From positions 33,357,106 through 33,421,105 of the forward strand of contig NC_092100.1 of assembly GCF_045679555.1 (NCBI RefSeq): a DNA stretch of 64,000 bases, in the 5' to 3' direction. Shown here in pieces: positions 1-13,666 of the stretch. The number at the start of each line of letters is the position of its first letter. Within the stretch, counting starts at the first letter, position 1. Position numbers and translations under genes: made by a program. The notes below the pieces were generated by a model. The model saw only the letters and a program-made list of their open reading frames with translations. It was not told the DNA's origin and searched no databases. Source of the stretch: Salvelinus alpinus (Eukaryota; Chordata; Actinopteri; Salmoniformes; Salmonidae).

Positions 1-1218
1 CTCTATATTTGGTATAATCATTGGCTCTTCTTTTGCCTGTTGTTCTGTCACAATAATTTTGATTTCTGGGATTTTAAGAGCAGAATCTACAATTCTAATC
101 TCTTTTACATTTCCAGAATATCCACCCAGATGAGTGGCATTAGCCTTTCGACTGGTAACTGATGCTGCCACTGGTTGCTCAGCGGGCACAATGGCAGAGC
201 CTCTCACAGGCTGTGTCTCTAAGTGGCTCTTAGATTCACCCAGCATTTCTACCTTTATCTCAGTCACAATTTCTTCCATTTCAACCCGTCTCTCCATAGT
301 GAGGGTTCGCACCTCATTTCTCTGTAATCTCACATTCTGGTTGCCAAATGGACAGTCCACTAAACTTTTCTCCAAAGCAGGAGTACATTCCACTTTTAAG
401 GCACTTTCAACGCTTTTCTCTAAAGCTAAGGTAGATTTCCTTTTTGTGTTGAGATCATGGTCCTCTATGCTCTCCACTGCCACAGGAGGGTATTCATCTG
501 TTATTTTTAGATCTCTATTCTTTAAACTCTTTTGCAGCAAAGTGGGAGAAGATTCCTCCAATCTATTGAAATGTATCTCCTCCTCCTTGTTATGTATTTT
601 CTCTTTACTCTCCTCTAAAACCGGGATGCATTCTATGTGTGCTTTTGAAGAAATTGTCTCTACATTCTCTTGCAAAGTATCAATATACTTGTCTTGGGAT
701 TTAGAATCGTGTGTATTAACTTTATCATCCAAAGTAAGAGTCTGCTGCTCTTGTGTTTTAAAATGGCATGTTTCAATTCTCTCTTCTACAGCAGGTGTTT
801 TGATATAAAATATCCCTTCACTCACATTTAAAAAGGGACATGGTTGATTCTCTGCTTTGACATCACCTTTCTCTCCTTGATTCTTATAGACACTTTCAAT
901 GCCCTTCTCATCCACATGCATTTCCTTCTCTTTTTCACTTTCGATGAGGCACTGGCTGACTGTGGGTGGGACATTATTGTTAGGAGCACTCCCACTGTCA
1001 TCCATACTAGTTAGGTTTGACATGTGGGGACCTGCTCCACTGCTGGGGTCTGGGTTCCGTGTAGAGTCAGATATACCCTGTTTGTGTAAATCTTCAGTTT
1101 TATCATTTAGTCTTGTCACCTGATCAGTCCCGGATGAAAACACTTGGATGTTTATCTCATGTGGGGCTGAGACAACCATGTGGGGGACTGAGTCTGCCTG
1201 GGTCTGATCCTCAGCAGC
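1..1218 (-). CDS. alpk3: alpk3 coding exon 5, partial (runs off left edge)
   Basis: Acceptor TTTTTGCCTCAAG|GCTGCT, minus strand. All 406 codons to the window edge are open in the frame set by exon 4. The product is acidic and repetitive, with recurring Leu-Glu-Glu/Lys-Ser units ([30 protein letters not shown]). No folded domain is recognised. It corresponds in position to the long disordered middle of ALPK3, which is poorly conserved, so assignment rests on splicing phase and gene continuity. A 224-codon frame on the plus strand here (134-808) is an antisense shadow. Confidence 0.8.
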
Positions 1219-4200
1219 CTTGAGGCAAAAACAAACACAGCTGTTTAGTACCACATAATATCAACACTCACATGGTATTTGGAAAGCCCTGAACAACACC
1301 ATAATTAATAACAACACCATGATAACTACTATGTTAGGATTTACCTTAGTGGTAGCCGATATAATCATATTATCTTGTGACTATGAATCTTTATCGACAC
1401 TTAGCTTTGGAGAAGTATCACAAACCAATAATGATTACCTGCAACGAAAAGGGTTTTTAAATCATTGACAAACTATTTGTTATGGCCAACCACATGACCA
1501 AGGCCAGTATGTTCACCTTTGACTATTGAACACTCAGTGCTTCTTTTAGACTGAGGAAAGTTGTTTTCCATAATAAATCAGTTTTAAAGAATGACCAGAG
1601 ATATAATATAATTCCAGAATATTTAAAAATCCATATCAGAGTTTGGTAATACTTTATTTGGATAGATGGTTTGTAGATGTTCCGTAGATATTCAATAACT
1701 GTCAACAACATTTCAACTATCTACTATCCCTAACCTTAACCCTTACCATAACACTTAGTCTAAACCTAACCCTTACTGTAACCTTAGCAAGCAGATTCTT
1801 ATCAACAGATAGTTTGTTGATAGTATGACCATCTGAAGATAAAATACAGTATATGGGAATATCCAAATAAAGTGTCACCCAGTTTTCAACATACGTGAAC
1901 TGTATAACCTTTGTGAATATGTTAAATCGGCAAATGTGTACATAATGTTTGTGTGACCACGGACAATTTAAAAACAATGTTTACGACCTGTCAGTTTTCA
2001 TGAACTCTCCTTTACCCATATCGAACAGGCTCAAGGTTAATTGAAACCAAGTGTTGGAAAATGTCAAGTGTTTAAAAACGGACAGCTTTATCTGCACCAG
2101 ATAAGGTAAACGGTTCCTCATTTTTTCCACACAAAGAATCCTTTAACAGGTGTGTTGTTTACACAGTGAGCTGAATGAATGAGTGCCTATCTGTTGGCAA
2201 GGGAATATCATCCCACCTCAAGTGACTAATGCTCAAAGTAATTTGCCGTTGCTGAGCACATGCTTAGAAAATGTAATTGTCTTTGGGGAATTAGGGACAA
2301 CACGTGACTTTAACATAAAAGTCAAATTATATTTGTATCAACATTTCTTCTGTTTTGAAAAATGGAGCCTTTAAAAAGTAACATTGCCTGTGGCAAAAGC
2401 AATTTCCATGTTAATTTGTAACGGCTTTCCTCCTCCTCTTCATCCGAAGAGGAGGAGCAGGGATTGAACCAAAATGCAGCGTTGTGTGATGACATAATTT
2501 ATTTAAACAAGACGAAAAAACTAACTATACTTGAATAATTAACAAAACAAATAAACGATGTAGACAGACCTGGACGACGAACTTACATGAAACACGAAGA
2601 ACGCAATAACAGGAAAACTGACTACATAAAACGAACAAACAAAACCGAAAACAGTCCCGTGTGGCGTAACATACAGACACTGACACAGGAGACAACCACC
2701 CACAAACAAACAGTGTGAAAACACCTACCTTAATATGGCTCTCAATCAGAGGAAATGAAAACCACCTGCCTCTAATTGAGAGCCATATCAGGTCACCCTT
2801 TAAACCAACATAGAAACAGAAAACATAGACTGCCCACCCAAACTCACGTCCTGACCAACTAACACATACAAAACTAACAGAAAACAGGTCAGGAACGTGA
2901 CATAATTAAAACAATCAGACGCATAAATGTTTTATTCTAATGCAATATTTTTACTGGATTACAGGTTTGTTTGAAGAGCAGTATGTAGTATAAATATCTG
3001 AATAATAACGTTTATCATTTTGAGGAATCTATCTGCAACTTCCCCTGGGTTTTTTCTGAGGTCATTCATTTTCTTATGTGACGTCAAACAGACACGTACA
3101 GTTCCATGACATTAGAACAGGAGAGTTCGAGTTGTGTTTAATGAAGAGGAACTGGTGTCACGTTCAGTCTAAAAAATGTTACTCTAGCCCGAACAAGGCC
3201 TCTTTAACAAAATTTTCACTCTTGTGCACAAACAAAGTTCTCTCAATTGTTATGAGTTCCTCCAATTGATTTGCCGCAACTTCTAACATTAACTGGCCAC
3301 AACAGGAAAGGGGAGTTGCAGTTCCACATTATGGAGAAACATATCCACAAAACCATTGTTTGTGTGAAGAGTGGAGAGCAGCTCCCCTTACTGCATGTTC
3401 TAATGCTCTAATCCAATATAAACACAATGGGCAGCAGACTTCGAGGTTAATTGGAATTAGCACCGTAGGGGACTAATAGAATTAGTGTCATCATGTGTCA
3501 CACTGGCATTGAGAGAGATGTTGATTCTAGTTACATTACTGAGACAATCTGTCAGATTGCATTTCAACAGGAAGGGAAGTAAAGCCATTAAACAGAACCA
3601 TATCAGTTTGCCAGTGAAGTTAAACTATGATGTGTCATATAGTTGCGTTGTGTACGGTATAACATTACATTGAACAACGTCAGTAAGTTGTGGGCAGGAT
3701 TATAATCAAACAACCATTATATATACAGTACCAGTCAAAATTTTGAACATACCTACTCATTCAATTGTTTTTCTTTGTTTACTATTTTCTACATTGTAGA
3801 ATAATAGTGAAGAAATCAACACATATGGAATCCAGTAGTAACCAAAAAAGTGTTAAAAAAATCTAAATATATTTTATATTTGAGGTTCTTCAAAGTAGCC
3901 ATCCTTTGCCTTGATGACAGCTTTGCACACTCTTGCATTCTCTCAACCAGCTCCATGAGGTAGTCACCTGGAATGCATTTCAATTAACAGGTGTGCCTTG
4001 TTAAAAGTTAATTTGTGGAATTTCTTTCCTTCTTAATGCATTTGAGCCAAATTGGCAATTAACCGCACCTCAGATTGCAGCCCAAATAAATGCTTTACAG
4101 AGTTCAAGTAACTGACACATCTCAACATCAACTTTTCAGAGGAGACTGCATGAATCAGGCCTTCATGGTTGAATTGCTGCAAAGAAATCACTACTAAAGG

Positions 4201-7200
4201 ACAGCAATAAGAAGAAGAGACTTGCTTGGGCCAAGAAACACGAGCAATGGACATTAAACCGGTGGAAATCTGTCCTTTGTTCTGATGAGTCCAAATTTTT
4301 GGTTCCAACCGCCGTGTCTTTGTGAGACGCGGAGTAGGTGAACGGATGATCTCTGCATGTGTGGTTCCCACCGTGTAGCATGGAGGAGGAGGTGTGATGG
4401 TGTGGGGGTGCGTTGCTGGTGACACTGTCAGTGATTTATTTAGAATTCAAGGCACACTTAACCAGCATGGCTACCACAGCATTCTGCAGCGATACACCAT
4501 CCAATCTGGTTTGCGCTTAGTGGAACTGTTATTTGTTTTTCAACAGGACAATGATCCAAAACACACCTCCAGGCTTTGTAAGGGCTATTTGACCAAGAAG
4601 GAGAGTGATTGAGTGCTGCACCAGATGACCTGCCCTCCACAATCACCCGACCCCAATTGAGAGGGTTTGGGATGAGTTGGACCTAGGGCTGTGGCAGTCA
4701 CGAAAATTCATCAGCTGGTGATTGTCAATTACCGTCGGTCTCATGGTAATTGCCCATTAATTAACATAAAGGAGTTCCACACATGCAAGCTGCTGATGCG
4801 TGCCTTTGAAACATCTAAATTTTAAAAGTCTAAAGTGTAATAAATCCATTTAATTGCCTGTACACCATCACAATAAATCCATTATTAATTTTAGGCAGGT
4901 CTTTTCTATGAAACATTATAATATGAAGAAGTGCCATTATTTTATATTATATGATTTTATAGTAAGAATATAATTGAACTTCACTGAATAAAATTGAAAG
5001 AATATTTTTCCTTGCTAGTGCGTGCATGGAGCTGTTATTCTGTATTCAGCTTAAATTGTGATCATTTGAATCATTTGAAAATATGCTTGATTTTGAGTTA
5101 TTTGGCAACTTCAGTTGTGAATGATACAAACCTTAGAATGTCTTATGAAATAAAAACATATACGGGCTGCATGATTCCACATTATTGATGATGTAAAAAA
5201 CTAGAGTGGTTATCTCGCCACAATGACAGGGGTCAGCAGATGTGTCCGGTTCCTTCTCTTCCATAAAGCAGGTCATCTCGGTGTCGGCACGCACTTACAA
5301 CTTTAGTTGTTCTACAAACGTTGAGCTATATGTTTTGATTTTTAATACATTGTAAGACTGCATGATGAGACTCTAATGATGATTTGAAAAAAGTCACTTG
5401 AAAGGCATGAGCTCTGCTTTCTTATTGTGCAGTCTGTACACACTCCAATAGTCTCTCATTCACAATTTGATAACTTGATAATGCCTTGAATTTCACGGCG
5501 GCATCCCCTTTGTGGCCATAATGCACCCTAAAGAAATGCATGCCTTTTTGGCCCGGAGTGCTGCGTAGTGCCCTTCTCCCTCAGTGTTCTGCACAATCCG
5601 AAGCTCCTCTCACTCACACGGCTCTCTGTCATGTGATCGGGTCTTTCTCACAGGCTACAAGTGAAGACAGTCACATCGCGGACGCACCTGCACGTGTCCT
5701 TATCCAATTCCGAGGTGCATATTGAAGATATTGGAAGAACTGTCCACATTGACTTTTCGTCAGCCAACAAGAGTAAGCCTAATGAACAGCAAAAGCACTA
5801 GACTATGTCAATCTACTATCCCCCATAGTACAAAAGTCGACCAATTCTATTCTGTACAATAAATAAATATTTCAAACATCGTCTGGGACACTTGGGGGAT
5901 GCGATAGATCCCAAATTAATACAACCACTAGCATCAAACATTTTTTATGCAATGTGGCTGACACAACAGATCAGAATGTTTAGCTTAAAATGTTGATAAA
6001 CTATTAGGCTATTTCTTCACATTTTAAGCGCTGCAATGCGCACACGGCAGTAGGCTATAAGCACCAATGTTCCATTAGCGGGAAAACACCATTATCAAAA
6101 GTGACCGCAAATGCAATTATGCATGAAATGCTTTTATAAAGGTAAATTTTATGGTGAAAAATATCTTCCCCAAACTTTTAAACCTACGCACTGCTTATAT
6201 ATGCTAGTTAGACTCTACACCCCTTGTAAAGTCGATTAATTTGCTTAATTTTAAGAAGTTATTTGGCCACTTTAGTTGTGATATAAACCTTACTAAAACA
6301 TATAGGCCTATGGGATAGGCTACATGAGGTGTGCGACTATGATTAAAAAAATTCGAAAAAAGGCATTCTTTCTTATGCTGGGCATCATTCACAAGTGATA
6401 ATATCATTCACAAGTGGTAGGCTAATATTGTCACCCATCAGACTATCCTTGATTTAATCTTGTCTTTACATATACTAAATAATATATGTGTGACATTTGT
6501 TTTGATTTAGAATGTACCATTATCATGCACCTGTATCGAAACAGGGGCAGCGGGAAAAAATGCATGTCATCTATGTACTTAAATAGCATCTATGCTTTTC
6601 CCTGTGGTTAATTTAAAAAAAAATAGCATTTTAATTTTCATGCCAGCCAGGTAGGCTATACTCCTGTTGTAAATGTGAGCAATGTGCTTAATATAAGGAA
6701 TGTTCGACAAATAAATATAGCAGTCCTAGCCTATAGAAAGCTGACGGGATCCTCGTCTTTTTATTCGTGGCCATCACTCTGTTTTCTTGCACAATTGCAT
6801 AGCCTATAGAAATGTTGCGCAACATGAGCTCATGGGCTCTCATGAAGTGTTTGATTAGATTTTCAAATACATTTGCATTGATGTCAGAGTGATTAGAGAG
6901 ACAATAGATTGCTGAGTGCCAGGCAGTTAGCAAGTTTGGTAGCATCAGAGCTTGGAGAAGCGTAATTACCGTGACAAACGGTAATGTGGAATTTGACTGC
7001 CTTCATGACTTGTAACCGCCGGTGTGGCGGTAAAACGGTGACCGCAACAGCCCTAGTTGGACCACAGAGTGAAGCTGGTTGAGAGAATGCCAAGAGTGTG
7101 CAAAGCTGTCATTAAGGCAAAGGGTGGCTACTTTGATGAATCTCAAATATGAAATATATTTTGATTTGTTTAACACTTTTTCAGTTACTACATAGTTTGA

Positions 7201-10200
7201 TGTCTTCCCTATTATTCTACTTTGTAGAAAATAGTAAAAATAAAGAAAAACCCTTGAATGAGTAGGTGTGTCCAAACTTTTGACTTAGTATTTTATTTAC
7301 ATTTTTTGGGAGGGTAGATCAGCTTTAATATTGTGGACAGATGATTATATTATCCAGCAGAGCTAATTGTTAAAATATAATGCTATTTCATGGTCACAAC
7401 ATAATGGTAGGGTACGCCTATCTTAATGTCTTCAGTACATGCAAATGGGTGCTAATACAACCCTAAGAGTTTGACATTGAGATAGATGTAGAGTTTTGTC
7501 ATTACCATCAAAGCACAATGAAAGCAGTGCACAGAGAATTACAGAATGTTTTTCATTTCAATTCCTAGGAGTTTTTGTAAATACAATTTTTTTTAGCTTA
7601 TCCAATCTCCCTGAGAATTATTTGTATTAGTCAACACCAGACTGCCCCAAATGGTCTCATTCTTTTATACAAGTTGGGCAGATTCCCTGTTTCCCCCACT
7701 ACATTGCTCGAGGTGTTGCTCTCGAGTGATACTGATGCACTGAAACCCACACTCTCAAGAGTCTAGATAGTCTGACAGAGCCTGGCTGACACACTTGCCC
7801 CCATGTTCCTGATAGTTTCTTTAATGGGTTAGTGTGTTCTGTCTGTTTTAGACAGTACAGTGGCTACGAACACACAACTAACAAACTAATAGTCTCTGTT
7901 ATGATTCATCTGCATTCAGCATGTTCTTTGGACTTTCTCTAGCTATTTGCTGTGGCTCAATCATATGTACCCTTTTATCTGTTGACCTGGAGTGGTTAGA
8001 CTCAAGTCTTGTTGCACAAATGTACAATCTATAAATAGCCTTTAAGTGGCTCCCTACTGCAGTGTGCGACTGAGCGGTCAATGTAATCTTAGAAGCAACA
8101 AGGCACAACTTACCTCACTGAGGGCTGGAGGGCCAGACATGGGCACTGTCTCTGTAGTGTTGCTGATCACCTCCAGACATACATCCATGGCCCTCTGCTC
8201 AACATGCTCCAGTGAATGAGGCACACTCTCTGGTGCTCTTTTGGAAGCTGAAGGGGGTTCTTCTGGGTGTGAAATAGTAATTCCACACTTGTGTTCATCT
8301 GGGTTCAACCGCTCCAATGAATCTGGCTGCTCATGTGGTAACAGAGTTATCGGGGCTTTCTGTGGCCCATCTACCTCCATGGGTACTGTCTCCTCTGTGG
8401 GGTTTTTATCAACACCATCTTGCTCTTGTGGATGTGGATGGGGAAGACTAGGGTATGGCTGTGTTGGGGCTAATGGATGACCTCTCTCGCTCTCCTGACC
8501 TTTCACATGATGATCATGAGAAGCATGATCCTTCTTGCTCTTACCAAAGAAAAAGTATTTGACTGAGTGGAGCACATTGGAAAGAGTTTCCTGCATGTGG
8601 TGGTGATCGTGATGATCTCCCTCCTTGTGGGCATGCGTCTTAGCCTCCATTTTGACTTCTGAGGCTGTGTTGCTATGTGCTGTTGTCCTATGCAACTGTT
8701 CTGCCTCTCTTGCTCTTTCTTTTTCTCTCTCAATTGACAGTTCTCCCCCTCTCATTTTTTCTCTTTCCTGTTCTCCAAGAATCCTCTCTCTGTCCGTCCC
8801 CTCTCTGTCCTCCCTCTCTCTCCCCTTCTCCTCTCTCACATCTGTTTCAGGATCAGCAGCAGTAGTATCCATTGTCTCCGCTGCCAATGTTTCCTCCACT
8901 TGTGCAGGGATCTTTTCTTCAGCAGTCTGTGAATGAAGGGTATCTGCCAGAAATTGAGACAAACTTATCCCTCCATCATATGAATTTTCTCCGGTGCCCG
9001 GTCCTGTATGATTACTGCCCGGTCCTGTATGACTACTGCTGACAACACCAGAATCTACACCATTTGAGATCTTTATTTTCTTTTTGGCTTCTCTGGTTTC
9101 TCTGTTGGGAATTTTGCCCCCATTCTCTGTAGGTTTTACTGGAGCCGGTTCACTGACTTTAGCACTGACCCCATTAGGTTCTTCAACAGCAGGTGCTAGC
9201 TGCTCCACAGCCTCTGCCCCCTGGCTGACTGTGATCTCCTCCCCATCTGGTGGATAGGAGGGGACGCTTGAGGCCCGGCGCTTCCTCTGAGAGGGGATCG
9301 GGCTGCTTCGGAGAGGCTGCTGTTCCCGAGGCTCTTTCTGGACGTTCTCCTTGCCCCTTTTCCTGCTCTCCTCCAACTCCCTCTTCTTGTTCTCTGCCTT
9401 CTGTTTCAGCTTGGCAAAGAACCTCTGGTGGATCTTGTACTCGCTCATGGTGCCTACCTCCAGAACCCCAGAACAGGAGACAATGCCTTTGCTGTTCCTG
9501 GCTGAAGCCTGATAGATGGCTGCATCATCCACTGTGCAGCTGCAAAAAGAGAGGCTCAAATAATTTAGGGAACTGTGCAGGGATCATTGAGCACAAATTC
9601 AAATATAAAACCCAAATTGTAATTGTTGAATTATCTGGTGTAAATGGTATATGGTTTCGGGTATATGGTTTTCTCTGTCTTACTTACTTGTAAATGTGGA
9701 GTATGTGAGTTTTTCCATTGCAGACAATTTTATATTTTGGAAGACCGCAGTATCGGTCCAACTCCATGTCATCTCGGTACCACGTCAGTTCTGGGGCTGG
9801 GTTACCTATGGACATCACATGGAGATGGTACATCACAGACATACAGTATAATATAATGACTTGGTTTAAACCTAAAATAAATCTATATTTGATAAGATAT
9901 CTCTCATTAAGAGTATGCCCTCATTATCCTCATTTTTTAATTTACAAGTTACCCTTGAGATTTACATACAGTAGCCACTAATCATAAAAAAAATCTACGT
10001 TTTGAAAGGAAATTGTATCAAGAACAAAGGCATGTTTCAGACTGTTGCATCACAGCAGTATGCAAGGCCACAAGTTTTACTGCTGTGGTTGAAAAGCAGC
10101 CAACCCAAGTGCCAGAGGGAAGGCAACAGCAAAACCTGCTTAGATTTTCAAACCTATTTTTGTCTTGATTCTCTGTGCCAACATTATGCCATTGCATCAT

Positions 10201-13200
10201 TTAGTCTCAGCTGCCTTTATTTTTTAACTGCTTTTTTTCTTTTCACGTTATTGAATACGCTTTAGAATAATTGTAAAGAACAGGAAGGCCTGCACACTGT
10301 TTATGCTCCCAATTTACTGCTTTATTGACTACGCTTGTAGAGTGCTCACATCCCAAAATATACACATTTCACCTCACATGACCATTACGCACATGCAATG
10401 GTGGGTGAGGAAACAATTAAATTCACTTTTGCGCATAGTCAATCATAATTATTCACAGAGGTACATATGGTCATATTGGATTCTATACATACAAATGTGT
10501 CCAAGTTAAAGCTTAGGTAACAGTAAAAAAAGAGATTACATTGTAATACCCGTCCATGTGACCATTACGCGCAGGACGCGTGGTGGCCATAGTTATAACT
10601 ATAGCGACCTACACTACAGGACCAAAAGTATGTGGACATCTGCTTGTCGAACATATCATTCCAAAATCATGGGCATTAATATGGAGTTGGTCCCCCCTTT
10701 GCTGCTATAACAGCCTCCAGTCTTCTGGAAGGCTTTCCATTAGATGTTGGAACATTGCTGTGGGGACTTGCTTTCATTCAGCCACAAGAGCATTAGTGAG
10801 GTCGGGCCATGATGTTGGGCGATTAGGCCTGGCTTGCAGTCGGCGTTCCAATTCATCCCAAAGGTGTTGGATGGGGTTGAGGTCAGGGCTCTGTGCAGGC
10901 CAGTCAAGATCTTCCACACCAATCTCGACAAACAATTTCTGTATGGACCCCTCTTTGTGCACGGGGGCATTGTAATGCTGAAACAGGAAAGGGCCTTCCC
11001 CAAACTGTTGCCAAAAAGTTGGAAGCACAGAATCGTCTAGAATGTCATTGTATGCTGTAGTGTTAAGATTTCCCTCCACTGGAACTAAGGGGCCTAGCCC
11101 GAACCATGAAAAACAGCCCCAGACCATTATTCCTCCTCCAACAAACTTTACAGTTGGCACTATGCATTGGGGCAGGTAGCGTTCTCCTGGCGTCCACCAA
11201 ACCCAGATTTGTCCGTTGGACTGCCAGATGGTGAAGGGTGATTCATCACTCCAGAGAACGAATTTCCACTGCTCCAGAGTCCAATGGAGGCGAGCTTTAC
11301 ACCTCCAGCCGACGCTTGGCATTGCGAATGATAATCTTAGGCTTGTGTGCGGCTGCTCGGCCATGGAAACCCATTTCATGAAGCTCCCGACGAACAGTTC
11401 TTGTGCTGACGTTGCTTCCAGAGGCAGTTCGGAACTTAGTAGTGAGTGTTGCAACCGAGGACAAATTTTTTTTTATGCGCTTCAGCACTCAGTGGTTCCA
11501 TCTTTGAGCTTGTGTGGCATACCACTTCGTGGCTGAGCTGTTGTTGTTTCTAGATGTTTCCACTTCACATTAACAGCACTTAGAGTTGACTGGAGCAGCT
11601 CTAGCAGGGCTAAAGTTTGACGAACTGACTTGTTGGAAAGGTGGCATCCTATGACGGTGCCACGTTGAAAGTCACTGAGCTCTTCGGTAAGGCCATTCTA
11701 CTGCCAATGTTTGTCTATGGAGACTGCATGGCTGTGTTCTTGATTTTATACATCTGTCAGCAACAGGTGTGGCTGAAATAGCCGAATCCACTCATTTGCA
11801 GGGGTGTCCACATACTTGTGTATATATAGTGTATTTCAAAAACAACTTGGGTACCTCTAATAATATCAATGAGATGGGCACATGTAGTAGTTACAAAAAA
11901 TCTAATATATGTGTACCAAGTGGAGACCTGGATGGCAGGACTAATCAACGTGACATATTCCTGTAAGAAATGGTCTGATATCAAACTCTTGGTTCAAACT
12001 AGAGGTCGACCGATTATGATTTTTCAACGCCGATACCGATTATTGGAGGCCCAAAAAAAGCCGATACCGATTAATCGTCCGATTTTATTTTTTTTATTTA
12101 TTTATTTGTAATAATGACAATTACAACAATACCGAATTAACACTTTTATTTTAACTTAATATAATACATCAATCAAATCAATTTAGTCTCAAATAAATAA
12201 TGAAACATGTTCAATTTGGTTTAAATAATGCAAAAACAAAGTGTTGGAGAAGAAAGTAAAAGTGCAATATGTGCCATGTAAAAAAGCTAACGTTTAAGTT
12301 CCTTGCTCAGAACGAGAACATATGAAAGCTGGTGGTTCCTTTTAACATGAGTCTTCAATATTCCCAGGTAAGAAGTTTAAGGTTAAGGTTATTATAGGAA
12401 TTATAGGACTATTTCTCTCTATACCATTTGTATTTCATATACCTTTGACTATTGGATGTTCTTATAGGCACTTTAGTATTGCCAGTGTAACAGTATAGCT
12501 TCTGTCCCTCTCCTCGCCTCTACCTGGGCTCGAACCAGGAACACATCAACTACAGCCACCCTCGAAGCAGCGTTACCCATCGCTCCATAAAAGCCGCAGC
12601 CCTTGTAGAGCAAGGGGAACAACTACTCCAAGTCTCAGAGCGAGTGACGTTTGAAACGCTATTAGCGCGCACCCCGCTAACTAGCTAGCCATTTCACATC
12701 AGTTGCACCAGCCTAATCTCGGGAGTTGATAGGCTTGAAGTCATAAACAGCTCAATGCTTGAAACACAGCGAAGAGCTGCTGGCAAACGCACGAAAGTGC
12801 TGTTTGAATGAATGCTTACGAGCCTGCTGCTGCCTACCATCGCTCAGTTAGACTGCTCTATCAAATATCAAATCATAGACTTAATTATAACATAATAACA
12901 CACAGAAATATGAGCCTTTGGTCATTAATATGGTTGAATCCGGAAACTATAATTTCGAAAACAAAACGTTTATTCTTTCAGTGAAATACGGAACCGTTCC
13001 GTATTTTATCTAACGGATGGCATCCCTAAGTCTAAATATTGCTGTTACATTGTACAACCTTCAATGTTATGTCATAATTATGTACAATTCTGGCAAATGA
13101 ATTACGGTCTTTGTTAGGAATAAATGGACTTCACACAGTTCGCAACTGGCCAGGCGGACCAAACTGCTGCATATACCCTGACTGTTTGCACGGAACGCAA

Positions 13201-13632
13201 GAGAAGTGACACAATTTCCCTAGTTATAAGAAATTCATGTTAGCAGGCAGGTTTGAAAATATATACTTGTGTATTGATTTTAAAGAAAGGCATTGATGTT
13301 TATGGTTAGGTACACATTGGTGCAACGACAGTGCTTTTTTCGCGAATGCGCTTGTTAAATCATCACCAGTTTGGCGAAGTAGGCTGTGATTCGATGAGAA
13401 ATGAACAGGCACCGCATCGATTATATGCAACGCAGGACACGCTAGATAAAGTAGTAATATTTATTTTATTTTTTTAATTTATCCATTATTTTACCAGGCA
13501 ACTGAGAACACGTTCTCATTTACAGCAACGACCTGGGGAATAGTTACAGGGGAGAGGAGGGGGATGAATGAGACAATTGTAAACTGGGGATTATTAGGTG
13601 ACCGTGATGGTTTGAGGGCCAGATTTGGAATT

Positions 13633-13666
<34 letters not shown>

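Noticed and set aside
134-808. 224-codon plus-strand open frame
   Set aside because: It is antisense to the in-phase alpk3 exon 5, which is open over its whole 1218 bp and has a proper acceptor.
1728-1795. Interstitial telomere-like CCTAACCC words
   Set aside because: Words are irregular and lie inside a short inverted-repeat element.
8078-9559. Independent 493-residue gene
   Set aside because: The ends read into introns; splice sites at 9539 and 8114 and phases link it to the other alpk3 exons.
12500-12620. tRNA-like sequence with GGTTCGAGCCC (minus strand)
   Set aside because: No acceptor or anticodon stems can be paired; it is part of the hAT interior.
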